The notes under the pieces are model-generated. The model was not told the DNA's origin. It ran no database searches and worked only from the letters and a program-made list of their open reading frames with translations. From assembly GCF_029784155.1 (NCBI RefSeq), contig NC_073692.1, positions 155,835,582-155,899,581 on the forward strand: 64,000 nucleotides of DNA, read 5' to 3'. Positions 45,398 through 58,394 of this stretch are shown one piece after another (position 1 is the first letter of the stretch; the number at the start of each line of letters is the position of its first letter). Source of the stretch: Uranotaenia lowii. Taxonomy: Eukaryota > Arthropoda > Insecta > Diptera > Culicidae. The position numbers and the translations under genes are program-made.

Positions 45398-47350
45398 TCG
45401 AAACAATTCGTCTAATCAGAGATAAGAGAAGAAAACACAATAAGTATCGCAAAAGCAAAGTTCAGTCGGATAAAACTGCTTACCGAGCTGCGTCTAATGC
45501 CTTCAACACATTGCATAGAGCCCAGCGTATCACATATTTGAATGAACTTCAAAGAGGTATTCAAGCTGAACCGAAGCGTTTTTGGAAGTACGTCAATTCC
45601 AAGCGCAAAACTAATTTGGTTTCAAAAAACATTCGTTTCAACAACAAAAGTGCTAGTACTTTCGTTGAGGCTTCTGAATTATTTGCCGAATATTTTCGCA
45701 GCATTTACAACGCAAATTTTTTGGTTGCAGAATTAGAATTGCAAGTCACGGCAGAGGTTATGCCAGAATCGAGCGTATCGACGGATGATCGGCAGAAAAT
45801 TTCTCAGCTTGATGAATCCAAAGTAAGTGGACCTGATGGTATTCCAAATTCATTGAAAAGTCTCTACAATTGCTCTTCTCAGCTTCCATTCATGATGGTT
45901 TATTCAGCAAACTATGGAAGATCTCACACATTTTGAAGATTCACAAGAATGGTTCAAAACTGCCCGCTGAAAACTATCGAGGGGTGGCTATTCTTTCTGC
46001 TATACCAAAAATGTTCGAGAGCATAATTTACGACCAGATGTACCCATGGCTAGAAAGAAAGATGGCAGATGTTCAGCATGGATTTTTTTAAAAAGCGATC
46101 TACTGTGACGAATTTAGCAGAATTTGTTTCCCGAAATTTTCAATGAATGCCGCAGGGTTCGCAAGTTGATGTCATATATACAGATATGTCTAAAGCTTTT
46201 GACGTTATCAATATTAAGGGGGGGGGGGGGGGGGGTAGGGTCTAATGGGTATAAAAAAACACCATTTTCACGATTTTTTTTTCTAGAGCTATCGTTCAAA
46301 CAAATGTATTCAAATTTTTTGCATTATACAATGCATTGTTAAAAGAACATTTAGTAATTTTTTCGTAGAAAAATATTGAAAAATGAGCCGGTAACGGAGC
46401 ATTTTCGAGGATGCCTTTTAGAAAACATGATTTGCGGTGGACACTGTATCTCAGCACAGAATCATCTGAAGTCAAAAAATCAGAGCAAAATATTTTCAAT
46501 AGATGTTTTTCTGGACCCCAACGTTTTTATATAACTTAAAAATATTTTTATGAAATTCTTGTGGCTGTTTGAAGTAAAAACTACGATTTTTCACGAAAAA
46601 ATCCGCCATTTTTCACCTGTAAAATCTCCCCAAAGTGAAAAAATCAAAAAAAGAAAAACGTTGGGATCTGGTATTTTATATGTAGAAAATATGTTCCAAA
46701 TTTGAAAAGAATCGGATAAGTAGTTTTCAAATGACGATGTACACGGACTTTAAAAATGTGCTTTCGAGAAAAACGCGTTTGAAGTTTCTGCTCTTGCTTT
46801 CTTACAGTATTAGATAGGAGGAGATAAAGGCCTATAACTTCTACAGTTTTGCTTCAATTGACTTGAAAATTTGGCACAACATTCTTGAAATGTTTTACAA
46901 TATGAAAATAAAAAAATAAAAAAATCGATTTTTTGAAAGTGTTAGACCCTACCCCCCCCAGCCCCCCCCCCCCCCTCCCTTAAAGCTCTTCTGTCAGTGC
47001 TGCGCAAAAATAGAATCACTGGTGTTAGTCTACAATGGATACGTTCGTACCTGATAGAAAGAGTTCAGTTTGTTAAACTTGGAAACGCGAGATCCAGCGT
47101 ATTCCTGGTCAACAGCGGCGAACCTCAAGGGAGTCACTTGGGATCCCTACTTTTTATGACTGCAATGTACGAGTTCCCCGAAGTGCTGCGTGACGTGTTT
47201 GTGCTGATCTACGCGGATGATTTGAAAATGTTCCTTCCTGTTCGGTATCCCAAGGATTGTATGGTTCTACAGAATGCGTTTGATAAATTTTCTGAGTGTT
47301 GCAGCCATTTTGGTTTGAAAATCAATGTCTCAAAATGCAGCGTGAAATGA
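45398..47350 (+). pseudogene. Non-LTR retrotransposon, interrupted by MITE
   Basis: Jockey/R1-type LINE fragment. It starts in the pre-RT linker (LIRDKRRKHNKYRKSK, AYRAASNAFNTLHRAQRI, then EPKRFWKYVNSKRK). RT motifs follow: SKVSGPDGIPNSL, frameshift near 45,865, KLWKISHILKIHKNGSK with ENYRGVAILSAIPKMFES, and VQHGFF, then a stop. The next block has IYTDMSKAFDVINI with the first catalytic Asp. The MITE follows, after which the frame resumes KALLSVLRKNRITGVSLQWI, with SGEPQGSHLGSLLF and FVLIYADDLKMFL (intact YADD). The frame ends at 47,350 (KINVSKCSVK), so thumb and C-terminus are missing. The endonuclease is missing too. Inactive. Confidence 0.82.
46218..46979. mobile_element. TTAA-flanked MITE with poly-G/poly-C ends
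   Basis: Starts with about 18 G residues followed by TAGGGTCTAA and ends TTAGACCCTACCCCCCCCAG plus a C run and TCCC. TTAA lies on both sides (46,214-46,217 and 46,980-46,983). Removal with one TTAA joins GTT ATC AAT ATT AAA GCT CTT CTG, restoring LINE frame VINIKALL. TTAA targeting points to piggyBac-type mobilisation. The interior is non-coding. Confidence 0.85.
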
Positions 47351-49333
47351 ACCATACAACAATTTGAACAGCACTGGAAAAAAATTTTGATGATAAATTT
47401 TTTTCGCACAACGCATTCCTGCGGTTGGATCTGAATAAACGTCGATAAATTGTTGAGTGAATGAAATTGTGCACCCTATTTACATTCATAAACAGAACAA
47501 TCTTTGAAGCATTTAGCAAGAATCCGTTCTGCTATTATGAACCCGTATCTTTTCCACTTAGATATATCCCAAATAAATAACAGATAGGAACACTCAAACC
47601 GAACGAACATCTAGCTGGTCGTTGACGCTAGTCGTGTTTGTCAAACCACAGGGGCGTCTCGGATCTAATTTTAAAAAGGATCTCATAATGGAATCCGAAT
47701 CGATCAAATATCAACAAAGTCGTCGTGTTGTGTCGCCCAAATGTTTTTCGAGACTGGCTAAGTTCATCAATCCCAATCCAAATCCCACCCACACCTTAGT
47801 ATAACAGGATCAACTCGATAAAGAATTCCGAAGACAATCACCTTATTCATCCATAATAAAGGAGCTCTTCAATTCTGGAAATTCTTCTGTTGCCGTTTGG
47901 GGTTTCCCTTTTGATGTGGCGCGTCTCTCCTAGCTAGGTGTGTAGATTTAGGATGATGTTTTCGGATAGTTTTCTCTGAATTGAATCCAATATTCTGCTG
48001 ACGATGCTGTTGACAGAACATTTTTTTTCCAAACCGTGTGTGACGATTGATTCCATTCCAATCATCTATGAAAAATATGAAAGTTAAGCAAAAGAAGACA
48101 GGGGTTCGAAAATAAATACCACAATAGTAATTTCGATAACGTTGCAAAAATGGATATTTTCAGTACGAGTCGTAAATTTATTCACCTAGGCTTGCCGAGT
48201 TGTATAGTTAAGTCGAGTGCTGAAAAAATCGAGTTTTGCAACGAGTTGCAAACACATTTCTTTGCACTACCGCAAAACACCGTTAAAAATGAAGTTTTTG
48301 AACCTGCAAAAATAGATTACAGTTTTTCCTTTAAAATCAAAACAGTGTAGAAAAGTAGCACATTTAACACTGTTTTGAAAACTTTACCGAACAATTCCAC
48401 TCTTCTTTTCTGTGTTTTGGTAGGAAAAACAGGCAATTATTTTAGTACGGAGTTGGGTTTTTTTTTTGCAACTCTGCCATAAAATATAGAATTTTTGAAC
48501 TTTTTGAAATAAATTTCAGAAGAAAAAAAAACAGTCAAACTGATTTTGAGAAACATTCTGATGTGATGTGAAAGTTTCATAAAAATTAAAGCCTTTTAAA
48601 TGTGGCCTCTCTAAAAAAACCAACTTTTTTCGCATTCGCATTCGCATAAACAGTCGCCTAAAACTTCGGTTGGCGCTACTCGTCAACTCTCCGTTTTATG
48701 AAGTATCAAGCTTTGAGAATTGCACCACCTTTTTTTCTAGAAGATGTTACACTTCCTGACTTGAAAAGAAGCAAAGTCTTCCAATTCGTTGCCTAAGACT
48801 ATAAAATCTCTTAAATTGAAAAACTTGCTTCCACAGAATGTTGAATGTGCCCTGTCCGAACCCTGCGGACTGTGTAGGGAGAGGGAAGGGTACATTAGTC
48901 GCTTTAAGTGACTCACGTTTATTTAAACGGTAGATGCAGAGATCTCTACGATCCACCCATAAACGTGGGGAGGTTAAGAATGGTTAAGTTGGGGAAAGCA
49001 AACCCTGGGAGATGCTAGGCCAGCATTACGGGTGATGAATTTGTCCTACACCTCCTACGCTCCTATAGTTTCCTACTGAAACTCCTAGCTCTAATGAGGC
49101 ATTTATACAAAAATCTTGAACAATTTAAAATGGTATTGTGAATTTTAATATAATGAGTTTTTAAACAAACATACAAAAAAACGATCTCCAAAAACATTTA
49201 TTAAGCTCCGAAAAAAAACGAGAATATATGTATGTATTGAAGTTTATTACAAAATTCTTACTATTTTTCCTTATTTATGTACATACCTAAAATGAAAATT
49301 TATTTTTTTTGAATAACTGTTCTTTATTTAATA
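47351..49333. other. Intergenic DNA, mixed composition
   Basis: No gene or paired inverted repeats recognised. A block at about 48,150-48,310 (GTTAAGTCGAGTGCTG, TTTTGCAACGAGTTGCAA with a near-palindromic core) may be an old repeat. Short frames here carry no motif. Confidence 0.4.
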
Positions 49334-51291
49334 CTAGCTGATTTACCCGGCCTTGCCCGGGTTTGCATAAAATATAAATCAAAATGAGTCGTATGACTTT
49401 ACAAAATTTTGTTAGCTTTGTATTCAATATGTTTTATACATTTATTATGAGAAAATTTTACCCATGTTGTGCCATGTATGTAAGCTTTGAAAGTTTTGTA
49501 AGTGTTTTTCAAGTTTTGAATGAGAATATTTATTGTGTTTCCCTTTTTCATATTTTTAAACACCTATAGTTATGAGGTTCGTATTCATAGAAATTAAAAA
49601 TAATTTCCCATGAATGCTTTTTTATTCCATCCCGGAAAACATTTTATACCCACCCTTTCTTAAAGAAAGCTTGAAGAGCTTTAGCCTTCTATTTTTTTTA
49701 TCTTCAAATGATTAAACTATATTTTTATATTTCCCACCCCCCATCTATTTAAATCTCTTTTGGAGATGATCTCCTCGGACGCTATATGCCAAATGCTCCC
49801 CCGTATTCAAGTTTTATTTGCCCAGAAAATTCTAAGAAGGCTTCCAAAACTTGCTGCAGCTCGTGGCCTTCAAGTCTTCCAAGCCAACGGCCATGAGTTC
49901 GAATCCAAGTCACGGCATACACAGAAAACTTTTGTGGTTTAAGCATTTGTGAGATGCTAGCCATCATATAATCGAAAGATGCACGCTTAGAATTAAGTAA
50001 AAGGAATCTTTTCGAGAAAACATTAAGTTTCATTGAGATCCTGTAGGTGTTTGTAATTGGTTTTTAAACTTGTTGAAGACTCATTTTTCATGTTTTCAAA
50101 TGTATGTGTACTCTTCGTTGTTTTTTCCACACCGATTTATGTTTAGTTTTTCTTAAATGTTCCAAGTTCCACTAATAGTTTTTTGAAGTGATCTAAAAGA
50201 AATTATCTCGGAACCCTATTCGCCCATTTTATGATGTTATAACAAATTTTTTTTTCAATATTTCCATTCTTGGAAAAAAAACTCATTAATTATTGTGAAG
50301 AGTGATAAAGTAAAAATTCTTGGAAATAATTTGATTGAAGTACTTAACGGTTTAACTTTTCGCATAATTGGATGGTAAAATTGAACACATTGATGATCAA
50401 CATTTATACAAAAGTCATAGATTGACCGATAAAATTGAATTGTATAAAACTTACAACCTCATACTTAATCTCAAATAAAGTTTCTTGCGTTGGATTTGGG
50501 TTTTCCAGATAATGCACGTTAAATTTTTAAGTCCTCCATTTAGATTTCTCGACGGCTTTCAAAGTCTTGAAATCACAGCTCTCAACATATTACTCTGAAT
50601 TTATTTTTTTTTCTCTATGAGGAATTCTAAAAATACGAAAATGGTTGGTTCTAAAAAGCTTGATTTTAAGAATGTTTTCAGCACTCAATCCTAATTCATA
50701 ATGAAGATAAATCATTGCATCCGTAATTCACACACTGTATATTCTTATAGACTCCAAAGCCCTGCAGCAGTGGTAGGGAATATTTTGAAAACCACTACAA
50801 TTCAAGTCAATACATACTTCACAGGTTAGTTGTATTTTTCAATGTTGAATGTTAGCTCATTATTGCATCCAAAATTCTCGTATCTACCGGTACCACGTGC
50901 TTTCAGCAGTAGAAGGTACAAACAACACCCGCCAAAATTTCCCTTTTCAAATGTTTAACGCTTAGTAAGCTTTGATTTGCTTTCCAGTACACGTGAACTC
51001 TGGATAGTCGTTTTTTACCCCCGGCCCATGGTGATGGTGAAAACAACCCGCAAGAGGAAACGAAAATCGGCTGCCAAATGGGTGCCATGACTTTTGATTT
51101 GTGGAAATAAAAACGAAAGTTGGGAGGGTCCCTTTTCTTAGGTGGGAGGGGCTCAGAACTATCACTAAAACCTTACCCTGGTTCAAATACATCTGTGTAC
51201 CAAATTTCAGGCTGATCGGTTAAGCGGTGTCGATTTGTATAAGGTGCATACAAACAAACATATATAGTCCAACTCATCTTTATATATTAGA
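49334..51291 (-). mobile_element. Non-autonomous Helitron
   Basis: On the minus strand the 5' end at 51,291 is TCTAATATATAAAGATGAG, followed by TTTGTTTGTATG and a CCGATCAGCCTGAAATTTGG block near 51,210-51,230 that I associate with insect Helitron 5' regions. The 3' end at 49,334 is CAGCTAG, preceded by a GC-rich hairpin (ACCCGG/CCGGGT stem, 6-nt loop, 49,345-49,362). The base before TC is A and the base after CTAG is T, matching Helitron insertion between A and T without duplication. About 1.96 kb, with no Rep/helicase coding, so it depends on an autonomous partner. Confidence 0.8.
49780..50000 (+). repeat. tRNA-like SINE within the Helitron (tentative)
   Basis: CTGCAGCTCGTGGCC (weak A box) is followed by CATGAGTTCGAATCC (good B box) about 55 bases later, then a body with TGTGAGATGCTAGCCATC and ATATAATCGAAAGATG. 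The TATAATCGAAA end motif resembles that of the SINE at 21,164-21,367. No duplication identified. Confidence 0.4.
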
Positions 51292-54200
51292 TGTATTTCA
51301 TTTTGTACTAAATTTAAAAAAAACAGGTTGGAGAGAAGAAAAATGAATGAATGGATTACTACACAAGATTAAAAAGAAAAAACCCTTATATGGAAATTTC
51401 ATAAGGTACCTATTCATGATTTGAATAAAAGTGTTCTAAGCTTTTTTGGGGATTTGGTGATGAAGATAACTTGACCGATAGATCAATTGGATCCTTCCTG
51501 AGTCCTATCCTGTTGAAACTTTCTCAGGCGTAACGCTAACATGAGACCACATTCCGGAAATGAAATTTTCAGATTATTCTGAATGAACCAATTTTTCTAC
51601 ATTGTGAATGAAATCACACACTCAATTTAACGTTATCAAGTAGCTTTTACAATTTGTATCTTCTAAAACTTGCACAAACTCACTAAAAAAACCTACAAAA
51701 ACCAATCGCGTTCAATCTGAAGCAGTATTCCTCGGTGATAACGAGGGAACCATTTTTAGATTAACGAAATAAATATAAGCAGAATTCACATATAAAATTA
51801 GAACGGGCTCACCAAAGCAAAGTAAATGTTGACCTCGAACGATCCAGGGCACAGAAATGGATTCAACTGCCGTTAAAACCTTAGCTAACGTTCCTTGCAC
51901 CTACGGAGGGGCCGATGTTTGACACTTGACCTTTTCTTCCAGGTGTCGAAAACTCTTCGAGCGGGCCAGTATAAAACCTTTCACTTAAACTACTCCTCTC
52001 TAAAAAACCAACTTTTTTGATCAAATAATATTTCTAAACGTTCAATTTCACTAGAAAAGTGAATAACTTTGGCACAAATTAGTTAATCAATCCAAAATTT
52101 TCAGCGTTGTTTAACGCATTCTTAAGCTTTAACTTGACACTCATTTTGTTAAAATCGATCCACGCTTAAGTATTTTTTTTATAAAGTTGTATCATCTTAA
52201 TACGGGTAAAAGGGGGCGAAACAGATAGCTTTATGCGGTATCCTTATCTGTAGATGGACCGTTTCAAATAACTTTGTATTCTGAAATCTTTCATTTGTTT
52301 ACTGAAATTGCAGACTTTAAAAAAAATCTCATATTGATAAGTAATATATGGGAAATAGTAGAGTGTCTTACCTGGGATATACCGATCGGGAATTTCCGAA
52401 AATAAAAAAAGAGAAAAATCCCAAATTTCAAACAACGCTAAAAAATCCCAGGAGTTTTCGAAGTCAATTAAAAATTCTAGACATCTAAAATTCTACACGA
52501 AATAAATTGGAACAGTGGATCAGATTGAGCAAAGAAAATCGTTATTCTACTTTGATATATGGCTGAGACTTAAGATTTTTTTTTAATATAAATAATATGT
52601 AATTTCCAGAGGCATCCGATGGCAGCTTTTCAATTTTGTTATAAACTTCACTTAAAATAACTTTAATAAAAATAACCAAAAACTAATCTTGAAACACTAT
52701 AAATTAAATTAAAAAGAGAGAATAAAATGTATATTTGTTTATCAAACAGACTGCAGTTTTGAGCTCAATGAAGAAAATGGCAAATAATTAAACTATTTAA
52801 AAAAAAATCATGAACGTTATTGACAGACCTATATTAAATATTTCAATACGGGCGCTTAATCCGAAAATGAAATCTTGATAGAACAGCTATTGATAGAGCT
52901 TTTAATATAAAATTTTGGAAATAGAACCAAGTTCTTGTTCGTAAATTGAATTATCTCGGACTGTATAACATCCATTTATTTTTTTTTGCATTTTAGAGGT
53001 GAATAAGTTTTCTAACGACCGTCTGAACTTAACTTGGTAATATTTTGAAAATTTTATTTTCTATGGACCTTAAATGTCGTTTTTAAATATAGATATCAGT
53101 TGAATATAGTAGTTTATTTACATAGTATTCCGTCTCAGAATGAAAATAGTAGATGTTATAGCAGGGCCGAAGAAAGAACCGGCTCATGGAGGGGTTTTGG
53201 TGACAATTCTTCTCATATCAGTTTTGGTTGAAAAAGTCATATTTAAAGTGTAACAAGAGTGAATGTCTGTATAGTTATTCAACTTTGAGTTACTTTACTA
53301 TAAAAATAAAGTTTTTATTTTAAATCTTTACTTTCAAAATTAAGTTCAAGGGTGCTTAATCGGTATAGCGCACGGCACCCTTCTAAATAAACGAATTTCA
53401 AATCAAAAAATCAAAATTAAGTTCTAGATATGCATTTTTTTAAATGAAGATTCAAGTACTAAATAATGAATTTTGAAGGTTTCATTAAGGAAATGATTTT
53501 TTTGTATTTTAAAATAATAAATAATCTACCAGTGACCAGCAAATAACAATCTACTAGAGAAAGTTAAGAAAAAAAAGTAGAGATTATGTTTGTGGTTCAA
53601 ATCAGATTCATTTTCTAAACTTGTAAACTCGATTAAAATTTAAAATTTCAGTAAGGAACTTTATTTTTGAATAACTTATCCAGTCTGTAAAGCTTCAACC
53701 GGCTAAGAAGATGTATGTTTTTTATCTGAGATTATATTTAAAGGAAGTACAAGTTCGTCGACGAATGAAAACTCATAAAAAGTTTTTTTATAATTCGAAT
53801 CCTGAGATTTTTTTAAAATTTAAATTCTATATTTTTCAAAAAACGAACTTTTAAAATATGTCCAAATATTATTTTTTATTTGTAGTTTTTGCTGGTTTGT
53901 GTTTACAAATTGACTCTAACTAAACATTAAATTTAAATTTTGAATCTTAAATTAAAACTATCAAACTACGATCCCACGCAATTTCAATCCTTAATCCAAT
54001 TCGTACATTGATATGTCTATCTCGATTTTTAAACTTAACTTCAAGCTGAATATGAACTTTTTGATTGAATTCCGGGTCAGAATCCTGCCTTTTGAACCTA
54101 ACTTCAAAATCTGAATTCCGAATTCGACTACGAATTGAGGATCTTAGTTCAAAATAATAATTTCTTTTTATTTTTTACCAACAATCGAAATTTGCATTAA

Positions 54201-56290
54201 AACCTTCAACCAGAAATTTTTTATTTTTATTCTGAAATGTTGCTTTTTATCATGAATTCTTCCTTCAGTTATTTAATTGAAATTCAAATAGTAAATCCCA
54301 ACAGAAATTGCGAGTGATGAAACTGTTTCGGATTTTTCAATTCTGGATCACCATTATGAAACTTTTTTGAGTTTCAATTCTGCAAAAGAATTAAAAGTTG
54401 AAATTTTGAAAAACCTAGTTGTAGTTGTAATTTTTTTTTTACATTCCGAAATGATGAGTTTAGAATATTGAAAATGCCTCTAGTAATCAGATGTAAAATC
54501 AGGACTTGAATCAGTTTTCATTTCCCATTGATGATCCAAACTGAATATCAGTAAAAAAACAAAATAAAGAATCCGAAGTCTTATCATAACCATTTAATTG
54601 AAATTTTAATAAGCATATTTGGTTCCACAAAATCCAGAATAATTCGAACCTCAGCTTACCAAATATTTTCCGCTTATATCCGGACCGTGCCATTTCGGGT
54701 TAATATCAAAATTATTTAATGCAAATCGTGAAGAAAATACATATAAACCTGTTTTATATCAAATCGATTTAATCAATTTTGAATAATTTTTTAAGTTTTT
54801 AAAAAAATATTCCTGTAAATTTTTATGAAATTTGCTTAAAAAATTTGAACGTAAAAACGTAATCGAGCAACATCTGGGCAATCTGGCAAGCTAAGTCTTA
54901 TCTTATTCGAAGTCGATATTAAGGATTCGATTTCTATCAACAAGTGAGAATTTTTTTTTAAAAATATAGTAGAACTTTGGACCTGGAATAAAATTTTGAG
55001 GTTTTGGCTTTAGTTCTGAGTCGAGATTATTACACTTGAATAATTTTAGTCGTTTATTAAAATTTTATTAAGAATTTAAAATTTTGAGTTTAGAGAAGAA
55101 CAATTGGGTTGGCTTTCGGGAACCTCATGGGGGGGAGGTTTTAACCTCCAACACCCCCCCTCTCACCGTTTCTACGGCCAGGTTATGGTTACTTTACTGA
55201 AACAGTAAGTTCACATTTTTAAATAAAGGTATGCGGTTCAAAGTTTCGTATGCGGTCCTTCTAGATCAATCTATGAACCTCAAGTCCATATTTTTTAAAA
55301 TTCCAGTTTGAATAAATATATAAAATTTTTTTGGAAAATTTTTCAGTTAAATGGATCATCCTAGTAAAAAAATAATTCTGGGGAATGGTTTATTCTAGAA
55401 AAATTTTTCTGGAGAATAGTTCATTCTGGCGATAAGAATGCTGGGCATTTTTAATTCTGGGGAATTATTTTCGGTGAAATGGAGTACAATCAAAGAACAG
55501 GAACCAAAAGTGCTGTTCCCTTGTTGTATCAACAAACATTGTGTTTTAAATAACTTGATAATACCACGCAAAGATTTTCTTATTTTATCCAAATTTATAA
55601 AATATATACTATGAACAATAATATTTTAGATCATTAGTTATTTTCTCAACTGAGCTCAAAATGCATCAAACATAAATAAAAACACATAACTCATCTTCAT
55701 GCTAGACTTTTTTTTTAAATTTTGTAGAGTGTTTCCTGCTACATTCTGGTTTCAATACGTAAATTTTCAAAGAAAATTCATCAAATAAGTACATTTTTGC
55801 CTTTAATCAGTTGCTTCAAACTTTACTCAACAAATATTTACTTATGAATAAAAGTCAATTTATTTTGAAAAAATATTATGAAATGTTTTCGAAATTTGAA
55901 AAAAAATCGAAATTCAACAGGAAAATGAGTTCTTTGTCTGTTGAACTGAAAAAAAGTAAAGTCAAATCTCCCTTGATATTTCCATTCAAAAGGACAGTCT
56001 CCTCTATGATGTGACAAGATTTCACAGATGCTGTTTTAATCTTAGATGTCTGAAAACATGACATCATGTTTGGATTCGAAATTGTTTCACTTCTCTCTCA
56101 TACAAAATGTGCTAGTTTCTAAAATTACTCTGCTCAGCCTTAACCATATTACGTTCATGATTATTTTTTCGGTTATTTTTTTTTGTGCAGAATTAAATTT
56201 TTCAAATTTCCTAATGATACATATACTACTATCGAACTTTTGTAATTAGAAGTATTCTCTGTCAAAAATTTTCAGGATGAAAATATTGGT
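51292..56290. other. Long AT-rich intergenic stretch
   Basis: About 5 kb without any recognisable gene or transposon end. A short inverted repeat, GGGTGC...GCACCC, lies at 53,350-53,380 and encloses a tRNA D-arm-like TAATCGGTATAGCGCA; this may be a tRNA-half remnant. A GGGGGGG/CCCCCCC-rich spot lies at 55,130-55,165. Confidence 0.45.
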
Positions 56291-56299
56291 CTTCTCGAT

Positions 56300-57240
56300 A
56301 ATCGAACAAGGCCTATAATTTTCCTAATTGTAATTCGAGCTTTTGCGAATGATTGACTATTCCAACGTGTATGTAGTTATCATTATCATTGGCAAAATAC
56401 ACCCAATTAGCTACCATTACGCAGATCTATCATTATTCCACACATAGAGCTGACTTATTAGATAGACGATACAACTGCCTTGGGGCTGCTTCACCTAATC
56501 GACATCACCAAATTTAGCATGGAGTACGGGAGCCTTTCCCAAACGATCGGCTGATTACGCGTCGGCAATCCGTCAGCTTGTTTCGCCTACATAATTAGAT
56601 GAAAGTCATTCACCGCCGCAAGAAAGGAATGATTAACGTTCCGTGTTTGTCAATTAACACACGGGTAGGTCAACTTTTGGGACCAATCCCTGGGCGATTT
56701 CTTGATTTTTGGGAAAACGTGATCCGGTAGCCATTGAGGGGAAAATTTTCTCAATAATCAAGCTTTTGTTGATGGGTTACTTTCAAGATTGGAATATTTT
56801 CGCCAAAAAACGAAATGCCAATCCATCATAACGTGCCGAACCAGAAGTATTACATTTCTTGCCATCAGACACAACCTTCGTCCAAGGGGCTTAACGCTTT
56901 ACCACTAACGGCGGCCTGCAGTAGCGGCATTATCATCTGGAAGTATTAGATTGGAACCGCGAATGAAGTGAAGAAGATAACCATCTTTCCAGCGCCAGTC
57001 TTTTGAGGTTCAGGTAAGGGAATCATTCCGTTCAGTTGGGCAGGTGCGCATTGTTTTGCGAAATGGCGATAAAAGGCTTTCGCCCACAAAACCGGGGGAA
57101 CATTTGCTAGCGATAACTAAGTTGGCTCCAAACGAGACGACAACGGCTGGCGATGGCAGAAAGCGGCTTGAAAATTTGCAATCCATGGGCGTAGGGTCAA
57201 AGAATTCTTTTAGTTTGGTTCATAAACTACCCTTCGAGTG
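56300..57240. promoter_or_regulatory. Complex single-copy-looking block, candidate cis-regulatory DNA
   Basis: Composition changes sharply to balanced, non-repetitive sequence with no transposon ends. It contains homeodomain-type TAATTAG and CAATTAAC cores (near 56,593 and 56,653), a CGATCGGCTGATTACGC segment and TGATTAACG. No conserved open frame. Such blocks in otherwise repeat-filled AT-rich DNA often represent conserved non-coding elements, but that is inference. Confidence 0.3.
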
Positions 57241-57249
57241 TCTTAGATA

Positions 57250-58390
57250 TCAAACTTTTTTAATGATTTATACCGTTGTTCAATTTATCCATTTGTGTTT
57301 TATCCAGGCGTCATCCATTTTTTAATCATATTTTCAAATAACTGCACTAATAGCTCCTACTACTTTTTCAAAACTTTCAAATAATTGAACTTAGGTAACA
57401 TTTTTGGTTACGACAGGAGTCCCCTTATTTTTTTAAAGTGTTATGGAAAAATGGTTATTCAAAGCTGTTTAAAAAATCCGAAACACTTCACCTACATACA
57501 ACCAAATCGTAATTTTTTTTTAACTCTTTAATTGGTCTGTACGCAATACATTCAAAAAACCTCTTTCAATTTACGGTCAATCTAGGAATCAAAACAAATA
57601 TTGGGCTAATGATTTCAAAAAGTGGCTCCAGAGAGTCAATTTGAATTTAAAAACAATCATATTTCTTCTCTACCAGCTATTTGAGCATTTTTTATCAAAC
57701 CGTCTATAATCAAATTTCAGTTCATCATTTTGAAAATTAACCTTAAGGTTCGGCAAAAAAATTCTATGCTATTATTAAAAAAGCTTTCCAAAAAAATGTA
57801 AGAAGAGTCACAATTATTTTTTAGAGCTCATAAAGGTTACAATCGAAAAAAAATTTGCCCCCTCACGGACCGAACATATCGAGACATATTCGAGCGCCAG
57901 CTTTTTTCAAATTGAATTTATTTCACGATGACCAATATATATTAAGAGTCAGTAATATGATCTAATATGTACTTAACTTTTTTTGTTGCTGCTTTTACCT
58001 TACAAACATTCAGATAACTTACTATTTAACATATAACACACAAAAACTATATTTTATATCGAGACACAACAGTGGAATTCTTTCCAATAATTAATTCCAT
58101 AAACAATTATTTCAAGTTCATATTTTAGATAAAGCTTACAAAATATTTGATACAAAAATTATAAACTTAGCCGATTAAGCTTGATCTTATATATCTCGGC
58201 TGGTGTTATCTGGTATTTAAAAAAAAACAAATTCATTTGTCTCCTTTTAACAAATGAATTTGTTTTATTTTTTCTTTATCAATTTTGTTTTCAGATTCAG
58301 ATTTATTGTTATAAAAAAATGACATCTAGCTTGACTAACTATGAATAAAGTTTCGTTTGGCCCGTTGCTTCAAAAGGTTGCTCACTAGGG
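57250..58390. other. AT-rich intergenic DNA with a perfect hairpin
   Basis: No gene. A 17-bp perfect inverted repeat with a 9-base loop lies at 58,224-58,266 (AAAACAAATTCATTTGT and its complement). Confidence 0.55.
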
Positions 58391-58394
58391 TGTC

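Noticed and set aside
46218..46979. Poly-G and poly-C runs as pure assembly artefact
   Set aside because: They sit exactly inside TTAA-bounded inverted ends (with TAGGGTCTAA) and removal restores a reading frame, so the element is real, though run lengths may be inaccurate.
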